Assembly (NCBI GenBank): GCA_965247255.1
Contig: CBDFGS010000009.1
Coordinates: 248,001 to 312,000, forward strand
DNA length: 64,000 nt
Source of the DNA: CBDFGS01 sp965247255
Lineage (GTDB): Bacteria; Chloroflexota; Dehalococcoidia; Lucifugimonadales; CAUZJF01
Reading direction: 5' to 3'
The notes under the pieces are model-generated. The model made no database searches and was not told the origin of the DNA. It was given only the letters and a program-made list of their open reading frames with translations. The position numbers and the translations under genes were made by a program. Positions 41,015 to 49,389 of this stretch are shown piece by piece (positions within the stretch are counted from its first letter, which is position 1; every line of letters starts with the position of its first letter).

Positions 41015-42433
41015 GTGAGAGCTGGTCAAAACAGACCTAATATCGTCTTTATCCTCGCCGATGACCTCGGGTACGGCGACTTCTCCGCTTTCAACGGGGA
41101 TATGTCGAGTACACCGACTCTTGATGCACTCATCGAGGAGGGGGTCTGCCTCACGCAGCAATACGCCGCGTCTCCGGTCTGCAACCCGTCAAGGGCCGCC
41201 CTAATGACCGGCCGCTACCCCCACCGCACCGGGTCGATCGACACACTCGAGTGGCGGGGCCTCGAGCGGCTCGCCCTTCGTGAGACCACTATCGCTGACG
41301 TGCTAAGCGGGGCCGGCTACGTGACGGGGCTGATCGGCAAGTGGCACCTTGGCGCCTTCGACCCACGCTACCACCCCAGCCGCCGCGGCTTCGACGAGAC
41401 GGTCTGCTTCCGAGGCGGCATGCACGACTACTACGACTGGCGTATCGAGTTTGGAGACACCGTCAAACGGGCCGATGGCCGTTATTTGACCGACGTGTGG
41501 ACAAGGGAGGCGGTGAGCTTTATCGAGCGCCACTCTGTCGACCAGCCCTTTTATCTGCACGTCACTTACAACGCTCCTCACACGCCCCTCCAGGCACCCG
41601 AGGAGGAGATCAAACCCTTCAGCGAATCGGGAGACTTCAACAAGGGCGTCAGCACTATCTATGGGATGGTCCACCGCATGGACACCGGCGTCGCTCATAT
41701 ACTGGACGCGCTCGAGAAATACGGGCTGGCGGAGAACACGATAGTCATATTCACCAGCGATAACGGCCCCAAATTCGACTATCCCGCCGGCTACCATCCC
41801 TACGAAGACTGGCGGCTGGAGCGCTTCAACTGCAACTTCAACGGCGCCAAAGGCCTGACGTACGAAGGCGGAATCAGGGTCCCGTTGATCGTCCGTTGGC
41901 CCGCTGGCCTTGAAGGACGTCGAACGGTCGACGAGATGGCCCACTTCACCGATTGGTTCCCGACCCTGCTGGCGGCGGCAGGGGTGCCGGTGCCGCCAGA
42001 ATTGGACCTCGACGGCGTCGACGTTTGGCCGGTGGTAACGGGCGATGGAGGCGACGTCGCGACGCTGCGCTTCTGGCAATGGAACCGCTATGCACCCGAG
42101 ATCACTAGCAACGCCGCCGTCCGCGATGGCGACTGGAAGCTCGTCCGTCCCCGCATCGACGAAACAATGGTCGTTCCCGACTTAGACAATCTCCAGGTCT
42201 CAATGTACAACCCCGAGCACTTTATCGAAAAGGGGATACTTACGGGCCCCTATCCCGAGAGAAACGTCCCACCGCCCCCGCCGCCGGAGCTCTACAACAT
42301 CGCAAACGACCCCGAAGAGCGCTACAACCTGGCAGCCGAGGAGCCGGTCCGTGCGAAGAGGCTGTTGGCGACCCTCGAGACCTGGTTCGAGGAGGTCGAG
42401 GCCGATCGGGCGACTATCGACGACCAGTGGTAG
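41015..42433 (+). CDS. Sulfatase (arylsulfatase family)
   Basis: 472 residues from GTG 41015, with AGGAG 7 nt upstream. Metal ligands appear at once in NIVFILADDLGYGD (residues 9-22). The formylglycine signature is CNPSRAALMTGR, with Cys56 the residue converted in the C-x-P-S-R motif. Downstream ligands sit in GKWHLGAF and FTSDNGPKFDYP. No signal peptide is visible, so the enzyme may be cytoplasmic. It should hydrolyse sulfate esters of an aryl compound or sulfated glycan. No formylglycine-generating enzyme is present in the window. It lies at the end of the first att-flanked cassette. Confidence 0.92.
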   Translation: MRAGQNRPNIVFILADDLGYGDFSAFNGDMSSTPTLDALIEEGVCLTQQYAASPVCNPSRAALMTGRYPHRTGSIDTLEWRGLERLALRETTIADVLSGAGYVTGLIGKWHLGAFDPRYHPSRRGFDETVCFRGGMHDYYDWRIEFGDTVKRADGRYLTDVWTREAVSFIERHSVDQPFYLHVTYNAPHTPLQAPEEEIKPFSESGDFNKGVSTIYGMVHRMDTGVAHILDALEKYGLAENTIVIFTSDNGPKFDYPAGYHPYEDWRLERFNCNFNGAKGLTYEGGIRVPLIVRWPAGLEGRRTVDEMAHFTDWFPTLLAAAGVPVPPELDLDGVDVWPVVTGDGGDVATLRFWQWNRYAPEITSNAAVRDGDWKLVRPRIDETMVVPDLDNLQVSMYNPEHFIEKGILTGPYPERNVPPPPPPELYNIANDPEERYNLAAEEPVRAKRLLATLETWFEEVEADRATIDDQW

Positions 42434-42471
42434 AGGTCGGGTCGCCTCGAGCTGCATCGAATTAGTACAAG

Positions 42472-42585
42472 TGGCGTCCCTGGCAGGATTCGAACCCGCG
42501 ACCCGCTGCTTAGAAGCTCTTTAGGCCTCAGCGCTGTGCTTGTGTAGCTACGGTAGGGGTGTGAACTTGCACAGTTATCCGCTGG
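42472..42585. repeat. att-like repeat B (tRNA-Arg 3' half + element end)
   Basis: 42476-42516 is identical over 41 nt to the 3' end of the tRNA-Arg gene at 49391-49431, ending at the anticodon loop. The next ~69 bp (to CCGCTGG at 42585) do not continue the tRNA but match the tails of repeats A and C. This is the structure left when an element integrates into the 3' half of a tRNA gene. Confidence 0.8.
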
Positions 42586-42641
42586 AGATGATACACTAAA
42601 TATAGAACAGACGTTTGATTCGCAAAGGAGAGTAGAAGAAC

Positions 42642-43088
42642 ATGGATCCACTGCTAATGGGTTTGGTTACGGGGTACTTCACTCATTTTTCATCGCCCGC
42701 GATTGAGGGACTATTTTCAAAGGTATTCGAGCGAGGACCCGATCTAGAGGACCGGCTCCGGGCGGCACGGGCCACTGAGGAGATCGAGGAAGTATTCAGG
42801 GAGGCCGTCGGCGTCATTGATGCCAGCGCGGGAGACGGTGCGATTAAGGTCGACCGAAGCCTCTTGGAGGCGATTAGAGGAATTCGGTTCGATCATGCCG
42901 CTGGCACAGTCATGGTCGCTAGCTCGACACTCTCGGCGCCGGTGCTGGTGACAGGTGGGAGTACTGGGGCCACCGGAGTGACTGAGATCAGAGACGGCAG
43001 CGAGCTGAAATCCAAGGGCACGTCCATCAAGGTAGGACAGGGAGCCTTGATCACGGCGAGCGGGGGTGCCAGAATCATCCAGACTTAA
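42642..43088 (+). CDS. Unknown 148-residue protein
   Basis: AAGGAGA lies about 12 nt before the ATG. The N-terminal half is helical (VTGYFTHFSSPAIEGLFSKV, then a charged helix with EEIEEVFREA). The C-terminal half is rich in Gly, Ser, Thr and Val with a regular strand-turn pattern (VTGGSTGATGVTEIRDGSEL), suggesting a small beta-solenoid. No family recognised. It is the first gene after repeat B, the place where an element-borne gene would begin. It is 309 bp from the convergent 263-residue gene. Confidence 0.6.
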   Translation: MDPLLMGLVTGYFTHFSSPAIEGLFSKVFERGPDLEDRLRAARATEEIEEVFREAVGVIDASAGDGAIKVDRSLLEAIRGIRFDHAAGTVMVASSTLSAPVLVTGGSTGATGVTEIRDGSELKSKGTSIKVGQGALITASGGARIIQT

Positions 43089-43396
43089 TGTTTGCTTCGG
43101 TTCCGTGCCGAACTGGACCGCCTTGCTGATTCGCGTGATGGCCTAAGCCAGCGATTTCAGTGGGTGACCTTAATTCCGAGCACAGCCCTTTTAGGAGTGG
43201 CCGCCGGATTAAAAGTTCGACCAGGCCAGTCCGGCGCCTTACCTTAGATTACCCCTCCGTCCCTTGACACAGGTGCGGAGGGGAGATTTACCTGGCCTCG
43301 TGTACCCTGCTTTCACGCCCTGTTTCGAGGAATTGCTCGGCAGAACCTCGGCGATTCCGCTTCTCGTAAACTGCCTAGGCAGCACATCGCCCTGCG
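43089..43396. other. Convergent intergenic region
   Basis: 308 bp between two converging unknown genes. I see no gene, no structured RNA and no strong terminator in it. Confidence 0.35.
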
Positions 43397-44188
43397 TTAA
43401 GGTCTTTTCTTCTTCTCGTCCTGGGCTTGACCTTTTCTTTTGCGGACCTCCGCTAGACTAGTTCTCACTATCTGCTCGAATTCCCGCGCCTCCTCCCACT
43501 CCGCTTGGGGCGATTGCTTCATAGATTCGGGATGTAGGGGATCGCCCGGATCGGCTGGTGGCTCCCATGTCTGATCCCACGACACCTGCTGCACGATACC
43601 CTCTTCAATGGCCTTCCGGTACGCGTCGTTCTTCCTTGGGTGCTCCCACGGCATGTAGGCTAGTAGCTGATCTAGATCACGGGTGTCTGTCGGCACGGCG
43701 CCGAGTTTGGACGACAGTTCCCGGTTGCTGTAGTAGGTAGCAAGAACGAACGTCTTCTCGAAGGGCTCGTGTGTCTTCAGTTCTTCCCGAAGTAGTTCGT
43801 AGAAGCTGCCCAAGATCAGCATCCACCGTGCGACGCGCAGGGTGAACACATCGGCCTTTCCAATACCGTGGGCGTAGATCTGTGCCTTGATCAAGAACGA
43901 TAGGTGTTCTCGCCATGGAAGATCGTGAAACGCCTGCGATCGCATCATGCCGCCGATGCTCCAAAGCTCATCGAGAACTCTTTCTTCGGAGTCGTAGCGT
44001 CCAGGGTCTTCTTGTTGATACCGCTTAATGAGATCGAGTATGGTCCGCTCCGCCGGAATCGATCTTCCATTGAACCTCTCTTCTTCCAGCAGCTCTCCGC
44101 GGATCCGTCCGGCGCTCCAGTTCGTTCGTTTGTGAGTCGTTATGACGAACTCCGAGATCTCTGGGTCGGTGCTTACTCCTCGTGGCAT
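43397..44188 (-). CDS. Unknown protein with N-terminal helix-turn-helix-like region
   Basis: 263 residues. Residues 8-50 (EFVITTHKRTNWSAGRIRGE, then SIPAERTILDLIKRY) resemble the helix-turn-helix that precedes integrase-type or IS481-type cores, but no catalytic domain follows. The middle is helical, and the last ~30 residues are charged and end in EKKKRP. GGGAAGGG precedes the ATG. A perfect 16-bp palindrome lies 25 bp upstream and could be its operator. The role is unknown. Its place inside an att-flanked cassette next to nuclease genes makes a regulatory function plausible. Confidence 0.6.
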   Translation of the reverse strand: MPRGVSTDPEISEFVITTHKRTNWSAGRIRGELLEEERFNGRSIPAERTILDLIKRYQQEDPGRYDSEERVLDELWSIGGMMRSQAFHDLPWREHLSFLIKAQIYAHGIGKADVFTLRVARWMLILGSFYELLREELKTHEPFEKTFVLATYYSNRELSSKLGAVPTDTRDLDQLLAYMPWEHPRKNDAYRKAIEEGIVQQVSWDQTWEPPADPGDPLHPESMKQSPQAEWEEAREFEQIVRTSLAEVRKRKGQAQDEKKKRP

Positions 44189-44212
44189 GTCCCTTCCCCT
44201 AGTTCGCGTATT

Positions 44213-44228
44213 TCGCGATTAATCGCGA
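44213..44228. promoter_or_regulatory. Perfect 16-bp palindrome upstream of the 263-residue gene
   Basis: TCGCGATTAATCGCGA is its own reverse complement. It lies 25 bp from the ATG at 44188, next to a (TA)n tract at 44242-44259. Position and symmetry suggest a binding site for a dimeric regulator, perhaps the adjacent HTH-like protein. Confidence 0.5.
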
Positions 44229-44422
44229 GGAAAATGGGAACTATATATATATATATATTCGCGTTTGACGGGACTGTTAGCGGTATTCTACGCTGTTCAC
44301 GCGATATGGATCAACCTCAAATAGAGGCTCTCACGTGGAGCCATCTGGAACCATGAGCGTGCCTTTTTTTCGTCGGAGAACTGTAGGCGCCGCCGGGCAC
44401 CCAGAGCAAACAAGCCAGTTTG

Positions 44423-45397
44423 ATGTCCAGGTCTGACACACCCGTCACGTCCTTCGCTAAAGACGGCGACGCGCGCATAGTTCATGTCTCGGAGGTTCCC
44501 CGAGGCCTGAAGTGCAACTGCCGTTGCCTCCATTGCGACGAGCGAATGGTGGCCCGTAAGGGCCAGATTAAGCGACACCACTTCGCGCATCACGGACCTT
44601 ATTGCGGCGGCGGCATGACATGGTTGCATCGAACGGCGCAAGAGATCCTAGCTCGGGAACGCAGGATTCTACTGCCAGACAACAGGTACGGGTTCGGAGG
44701 AGGTCGTCGCCTATTGGACGATATCCGACTAGAGGCTCAGGTGGGCGACCGGCGCGTAGACTGTCTGGCCACAACGAACTCACAAAGTGAGTTGGCAATC
44801 GAAGTACGGGTGAGGCATGAAGTAGATCAGGCCAAGGTGAGTGATCTCAAGGAGTTCGGCATAGACGTAGTTGAACTGGACCTCCGCAGCCTTACTGATC
44901 TGCTGCCAGACTGGGAGACGCTAACGAGAGCTGTCTGCGACTCAGCTGAGCATGTCACGTGGCTCCACAATGAGTCTGCCCGATTGAAGGAGTTAGAGAT
45001 CTTCGAACGCTATGCAGATCATCTGCGTGATCTCATTGATCGCAACAATATTGGAGCGTATTCCGAAGAGTACGGGGTGAGCGCCGCCAAATGTTGGAAA
45101 TGCGGCGGCGTAACGCCTGTCTTTGAGTGGCCCAGTGGCGGACTACCCGGGCATCAGGTGTCTCCTGAACCCAGACCTCGAACGGTCGTCTGGAGTGAGT
45201 CAAGGACTGCGGGGACGTCCTACTGGGGCAATAGATGCGCCGCCTGTGATGCCCTCCAGGGGGCTTTCATGCTCTTCGACAACGTCTATGAGTATTTACA
45301 GGACTGGTTTGAGGAGAACGGAGAGGGGGTCGATCAACACGACCTATCTATCTACACTCAGAGTGGGTTGTTCTTGAGGGCTGACGCTCTCGCTTGA
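44423..45397 (+). CDS. CoiA-like nuclease with two zinc-finger-type Cys motifs
   Basis: 324 residues from ATG 44423 (a TTG precedes it). The N-terminus has CNCRCLHCDERM and HHFAH, then MTWLHRTAQEILA, the CoiA-type arrangement. A PD-(D/E)xK-like core follows, RRVDCLA then LAIEVRV about 13 residues on, giving the D...ExV pattern. A second metal-binding part has CWKCGG and CAACDA. CoiA is a competence protein acting on incoming DNA, and related stand-alone nucleases occur on mobile islands. No other competence gene is nearby, so DNA processing or defence on the cassette is more likely. This role is inference. Confidence 0.72.
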   Translation: MSRSDTPVTSFAKDGDARIVHVSEVPRGLKCNCRCLHCDERMVARKGQIKRHHFAHHGPYCGGGMTWLHRTAQEILARERRILLPDNRYGFGGGRRLLDDIRLEAQVGDRRVDCLATTNSQSELAIEVRVRHEVDQAKVSDLKEFGIDVVELDLRSLTDLLPDWETLTRAVCDSAEHVTWLHNESARLKELEIFERYADHLRDLIDRNNIGAYSEEYGVSAAKCWKCGGVTPVFEWPSGGLPGHQVSPEPRPRTVVWSESRTAGTSYWGNRCAACDALQGAFMLFDNVYEYLQDWFEENGEGVDQHDLSIYTQSGLFLRADALA

Positions 45398-45484
45398 GTT
45401 GGTCGAGGCGCCTAGATTGGTTTATCCGTAGAGCCAGTGATCAGGATTCCGGACCTTTGGTGCGGGGCGAAGAGGAGAAACGAA

Positions 45485-45793
45485 ATGGCCAGACGTGGGA
45501 GCTCGAGCAGACGGCGATCTGGTGGTAGGGGGCGGGCGGTAGTCGGCTACACGTTGCGTGCCCGACGAGGGTCTATTCGATACGTTGGCATAACGAACAA
45601 CCCCGGTCGTATGGCCGCACAGCATAAGCGGAGCGGCAAGTCCGGCAAGATGAGAGTGGAGACCAGAGGCCATAGCCGTGCATCGGCCTTAGGTTGGGAG
45701 CGTGCGAGGTTGTCCGCTTATCGAAAGAGCCACGCTGGGGAAAACCCTCCGCAGAACAAGACCAAGAGCGGCGGCTTTCGATTGTTTCAATAG
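45485..45793 (+). CDS. GIY-YIG superfamily nuclease-like protein
   Basis: 102 residues from ATG 45485, preceded by GAGGAGA. After a basic N-terminus (ARRGSSSRRRSGGRGRAVV) come the two half-motifs of the family: VGYTLRARRG and then IRYVGITNNPGRMAAQHK, equal to the GIY ... YIG strands and the following R-x3-H helix. Minimal proteins of this size include UvrC-like domains and homing-type nickases. It lies just downstream of the CoiA-like gene in the same direction (88 bp), so the two may form one nucleic-acid-processing unit. Confidence 0.7.
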   Translation: MARRGSSSRRRSGGRGRAVVGYTLRARRGSIRYVGITNNPGRMAAQHKRSGKSGKMRVETRGHSRASALGWERARLSAYRKSHAGENPPQNKTKSGGFRLFQ

Positions 45794-45871
45794 TGCTAGC
45801 CAAGCTCCGAGAATCTAATAAGATAAGCTGGTGCGCTGTTGTCAAGAGCACGTAGGGGCCGGATGACTCTG

Positions 45872-46004
45872 CACGCCTGTATATAGCGGTTGGCGTCCCT
45901 GGCAGGATTCGAACCCGCGCCCCGCTGCTTAGAAGCTCTTTGCGCCTGAGCGCTGTGCTTCTGTAGCTAGCCTAGGGGTCTGAATTCGCAAATTTTTCCG
46001 CTGG
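45872..46004. repeat. att-like repeat C (tRNA-Arg 3' half + element end)
   Basis: 45896-45936 matches the tRNA-Arg 3' half at 40 of 41 positions. The ~68 bp after it match the tails of A and B (ending TTCCGCTGG). The 23 bp just before it, starting GCACGCCTGTATATAGCGGT, also occur just before the intact tRNA, as expected if the two neighbouring cassettes share their other end. Confidence 0.8.
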
Positions 46005-46334
46005 CCGATGTCGCTCTGCGTAGAAAGTGCAGTCTTGCGCCCTAGCAACTAGGAGACGTGGAATCGGGCCGCAGCGAAAGGGCTTGGTTTAGGCTACGAC
46101 GATGATTCCTGACCCCCCCCCCCGGCGGCGGACTTGAATTGAGGACACGAACAGGCTCTGACGACGAGATCTTCACCGGCGCTGCCGAGCCGCTGCTTGT
46201 CCGTTTGAATGATCGGTCCTCCCGGCCAGGAGTCGCCCATCTCTGAATACGGACTAACATCTGCTACCTGCGCAGCTAGGTTAGGCATGGATTGGGGAGG
46301 TCAACCTGTCCGTCGTGGGGGCCCCGAGGCGCCA
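46005..46334. other. Gene-free stretch with an 11-C homopolymer
   Basis: 330 bp between att-like repeat C and the rraA-like gene. A run of 11 cytosines lies at 46113-46123. Short frames here are not convincing. It could be the decayed end of the cassette. Confidence 0.4.
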
Positions 46335-47015
46335 CTACCCCTTGAGGTTCTCCTTGATCGCCTCTGGAGTGACCGACTCGGAAGCCAGCAGTTTGAAAAG
46401 ACGCTGCTCTCTCTCGATCACCTGCTGCGACTTGGCGGGGACCTCGTCGGCGATCTCCAGCGGGACCTTGACGAGGCCGCTCTCGTCGCCGTGCAGCAGG
46501 TCGCCGGGCTCAACATCGAGACCGGAGATCGAGACCGGGATGTTGACGTCGATATAGATTGATGTGCCGTGTGACACCACGATACCGGTCGAGAAGAGCT
46601 GGAACCCGGGGGCCCGTTGGCGGATCCCGGACCGGTCCCGTAGTCCGCCGTCTGTGACGATGCCGGTCGCGCCAAGCCTCTGGCAGGCGGCGCACACCAT
46701 GTCTCCGAGGAAGCAGCTTCGCTCAACGTCCGGTCCAACGTTCTGGACGACGACGATGACTGGCTTGGGAGACGCGACTATAGCGTCGAACACGCCGTGC
46801 AGGTTGGTCTGCCGTTTGGGCCCCGGCGTGGTGCTGTCGGCGGTGCAGGTGACCGCGTACCCTACCATGGGCGGCAGCTCCGGGTAGTGACAGTTCAACT
46901 CACCAGACGCATACCCTTCGGTCCAGTCGCGAACGTTAAACGTTTCGATAGCGTTGGCGACAGTCGGGCTGTCGAATCCTTTTAGGGCTCCGATCGTCTC
47001 CGGTGAAACGGCCAT
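46335..47015 (-). CDS. RraA-family protein (HMG/CHA aldolase-like)
   Basis: 226 residues from ATG 47015, with AGGAGG 9 nt upstream. Family regions are DSPTVANAIETFN at the start, the substrate/metal site LGDMVCAACQRLGATGIVTDGGLRDRSGI (G-D-x3 and R-D pattern), and GDLLHGDESGLVKVP near the end. RraA-like proteins include 4-hydroxy-4-methyl-2-oxoglutarate and oxaloacetate-type aldolases as well as E. coli's RNase E inhibitor. With the R-D pair intact an aldolase/decarboxylase is more likely. It is the only cargo gene besides the IS in the third att-flanked cassette. Confidence 0.85.
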   Translation of the reverse strand: MAVSPETIGALKGFDSPTVANAIETFNVRDWTEGYASGELNCHYPELPPMVGYAVTCTADSTTPGPKRQTNLHGVFDAIVASPKPVIVVVQNVGPDVERSCFLGDMVCAACQRLGATGIVTDGGLRDRSGIRQRAPGFQLFSTGIVVSHGTSIYIDVNIPVSISGLDVEPGDLLHGDESGLVKVPLEIADEVPAKSQQVIEREQRLFKLLASESVTPEAIKENLKG

Positions 47016-47216
47016 GGCGTCAGACCTCCTTGATCGCTGCATGTCGCGTGAAGGATACCATTCCTTTGGCAGCCTACCCCTGGTCCCTCGCCCTCGATTT
47101 CCGACCCATCCTGCGGGTCAAGTCTCCCCAAGAAGAGAGCACCTAGGCCGGCAGCGGCTTCCGTGTGGACCGGGAACCCGAAATAAGGTTGTCCCGCCGA
47201 CGTTCGGCAAGGTAAG

Positions 47217-48920
47217 CCCGAATCCACCGAAGGACACCGATGGACGGCGTGAGGGCAGCGGAAGGGGGTGGGTGAGGGAGCTACAGGGGAGATGGCCTGG
47301 GGTCTTGGGGTAGATGGGAGGCCGGCGGGCGGTCTTCAGTGGCCGCACAGGGCCCCTAAGGCCCTATGCGGGAGTTGCGATGCGCGGGAAGGCGAGAGGA
47401 TACGCAGCAGGGGACTCTCGCGACCGGGGTGGCGCGAGATTGCGGGGACGTTGGGTCAGTTGCAGGCTGGCCGTCAGGCCGGGAACGGAATGGCTTGCAG
47501 CCGGGCCAAGGCGCGAGTGAACTGGGTTTCCCAAGGCCAGCGCCGGGGGAGATGCAAAGTGAGGCGGCGCGCCGAGCGGGTGATCCGTCCCACCAGAGCG
47601 AAGACCCGCCGCCTGAGGGTCTTGGTGATCACGGTCCGCTCGCCCAGACCAATCCGCGCCGTCCAGCGGGCCAGGTTATGCGCCATCACCTGGACCGCCA
47701 GCCAGGCGCCGTTGGCGGCGAAGCGCGCCGACGGCATGTGGTTCAGCCCGACGCCGTACTTGAGGTCGCGTATGGCGTTCTCGACCTCGGCGTGGCGGCG
47801 ATGATCGGCCTCCAGTTCCAGCGTCTCCCCATCGCGGTCGGTGATGAAGGCGTGATAGCTGTATCTGGCGAAGAGGGCGAGCTGGGAACCGGGCGTCGGC
47901 TTCACCCGCCGGACAATGAGCCGCACCGGCGCGGCGTCCGGCTTGGTCTGGAACGGGGTGTAAGTCGTCTCGGCGACATCGGCGGCGCCGTCCATCCAGT
48001 AGGGAATGGGAGTCCAGTCCTCCTCTGGTATCGCCTCGATCAGATCCCGCAGCCTGGCGCGCTGGCGGATGGTGATAGAGAAGCGGACATCCATTTCCCG
48101 GCAGGCGGCAACGACAGTGTGGGCGTAGAAGCCGCTGTCGGCCCGCACCGTGAGTTGTCCCCTGGCCCCGCCGTAGCGCACCCGCCCCACCGTCTCACGC
48201 AGGAAGTGGGCGGCGCCACGGGCGGTGTTGGCCCGGCCCTCGCGCAGCCGGGACATCAGCACCTCGCCGGTGCCGGCGGCAATGGCCAGCAGCGGGTGAT
48301 AGCCGCGGGCGCCGGTATAGCCGTGGTGGCGCGCTCCCTCCTTGGCCAGTCCATAGGTCTCGCAGATGGTCGAGTCCAGGTCGATGGTCAGGGGCGAGTC
48401 GCCGGGTCCGGCCCCAGCGGCCCAGGCCCGGGCCAACAACTGGCGGCTCACGCGGTCGAGTTGACGGACATGCCCCCACCGGAAGCTGCGCAGGAAGGTC
48501 CCCAGGGTGGATGGCGCCTTGACCACGCAGCCTAGAACACCAACCGTCCCACCAGCGCGCAGCGCATCGGCGTCGTCGATGCAGTCGCCGCCTGCCAGCG
48601 CGGAAGCGACCAGCGTCAGCATCTTGTCCCCAGTGTTCGCCCGTCCCGGCGCTCCGCCGAGGTCAAGGTGATGGTCGACGAGTTCCCGCAGGCCCAGGTG
48701 CCGGGCTAGGGTGGCCGGCAGGAGCAGGCCGGCATTGGCCACCAGGCGATGGTCGTCAAAGAGGATGCGGATACGGTCGGGTTTGTTCTGTGGCAGCATC
48801 TATTGGGTGCTCCTTGTTTCCGGGCGGGTTTCTGTTCCAAAACCATTATCCCAGATTCAGAGGAGCACCCGCTGGCTTCTTCAAGCGCTGTCCCCAAGGA
48901 CGTCCTTCGGTGGATTCGGG
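47217..48920 (-). mobile_element. IS1380-type insertion sequence, copy 4
   Basis: 1704 bp with 19-bp terminal inverted repeats, flanked by GTAAG (47212-47216 and 48921-48925). It matches copies 1 and 2 except for at least one base (C at 48886 where they have G). It lies between genes, upstream of the rraA-like gene, and does not interrupt a recognisable frame. Confidence 0.93.
47474..48799 (-). CDS. IS1380-type DDE transposase, copy 4
   Basis: 441 residues, protein identical to copies 1 and 2, catalytic residues included. The RBS-sequestering arms are present at 48805-48814 and 48861-48870. It is presumably functional. Confidence 0.93.
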   Translation of the reverse strand: MLPQNKPDRIRILFDDHRLVANAGLLLPATLARHLGLRELVDHHLDLGGAPGRANTGDKMLTLVASALAGGDCIDDADALRAGGTVGVLGCVVKAPSTLGTFLRSFRWGHVRQLDRVSRQLLARAWAAGAGPGDSPLTIDLDSTICETYGLAKEGARHHGYTGARGYHPLLAIAAGTGEVLMSRLREGRANTARGAAHFLRETVGRVRYGGARGQLTVRADSGFYAHTVVAACREMDVRFSITIRQRARLRDLIEAIPEEDWTPIPYWMDGAADVAETTYTPFQTKPDAAPVRLIVRRVKPTPGSQLALFARYSYHAFITDRDGETLELEADHRRHAEVENAIRDLKYGVGLNHMPSARFAANGAWLAVQVMAHNLARWTARIGLGERTVITKTLRRRVFALVGRITRSARRLTLHLPRRWPWETQFTRALARLQAIPFPA

Positions 48921-48925
48921 GTAAG

Positions 48926-49389
48926 GGGTAGTAGGCTAGATTCCTCGTCCCGATGCGGACTCGGAATCTTTCATGAAGGTTGCCAACACACCCTAATGTG
49001 CGAAAGACGGTTCTGCGCCGGCTAACCGGTTTCATAGCAATGACAGTGCAACAGGCCACTCTCGCGCGGAGATCCATTCAGATGGAGAGCGACTGGCCTG
49101 TCACCGCCCGCGATGCAGGCTGCGCTCACGCAGCCCTATCTTCTAGGAGCGTGTGACAATGTTTGTGGGCTAGCCCGTTCTCCAACTTGCCGCCGTAGGA
49201 ATACCAGCAAGACCCTGAGCTGCGCAGGAGTAGCCCGCAGTTAGGCAGCCCCTCCTTTTTGACGGTTTACGGGCAACGCAGCGCATTAAATGAGAATGGC
49301 TTCTGGACCGGCCTTCCCACCGGCTTGAGCATCGAATGGAAGCAGCAGAGGAGGCGAATAGGCTTTGCACGCCTGTATATAGCGGTTGG
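48926..49389. other. Gene-free stretch between IS copy 4 and tRNA-Arg
   Basis: About 460 bp. No frame with a ribosome-binding site or recognisable domain. The last 23 bp (from 49367) repeat the sequence found before att-like repeat C. The rest probably belongs to the third cassette. Confidence 0.4.

Noticed and set aside
42476..42516. Possible additional tRNA-Arg genes at 42.5, 45.9 and 36.4 kb
   Set aside because: Only the 3' half up to the anticodon loop is present. D arm and 5' acceptor strand are missing, so these are integration repeats, not tRNAs.
43397..44188. Integrase for the tRNA-Arg cassettes
   Set aside because: The N-terminal HTH resembles that of some integrases, but no R-H-R-Y tyrosine-recombinase or DDE core follows in the remaining ~210 residues.
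44420..45397. Natural competence locus based on the CoiA-like gene
   Set aside because: No com genes, pilus genes or DprA are present nearby. The gene sits alone in a small integrated cassette.
36471..48920. Composite transposon formed by IS copies 3 and 4
   Set aside because: The two copies are diverged from each other, each has its own 5-bp duplication, and the island boundaries coincide with tRNA repeats rather than with the IS ends.
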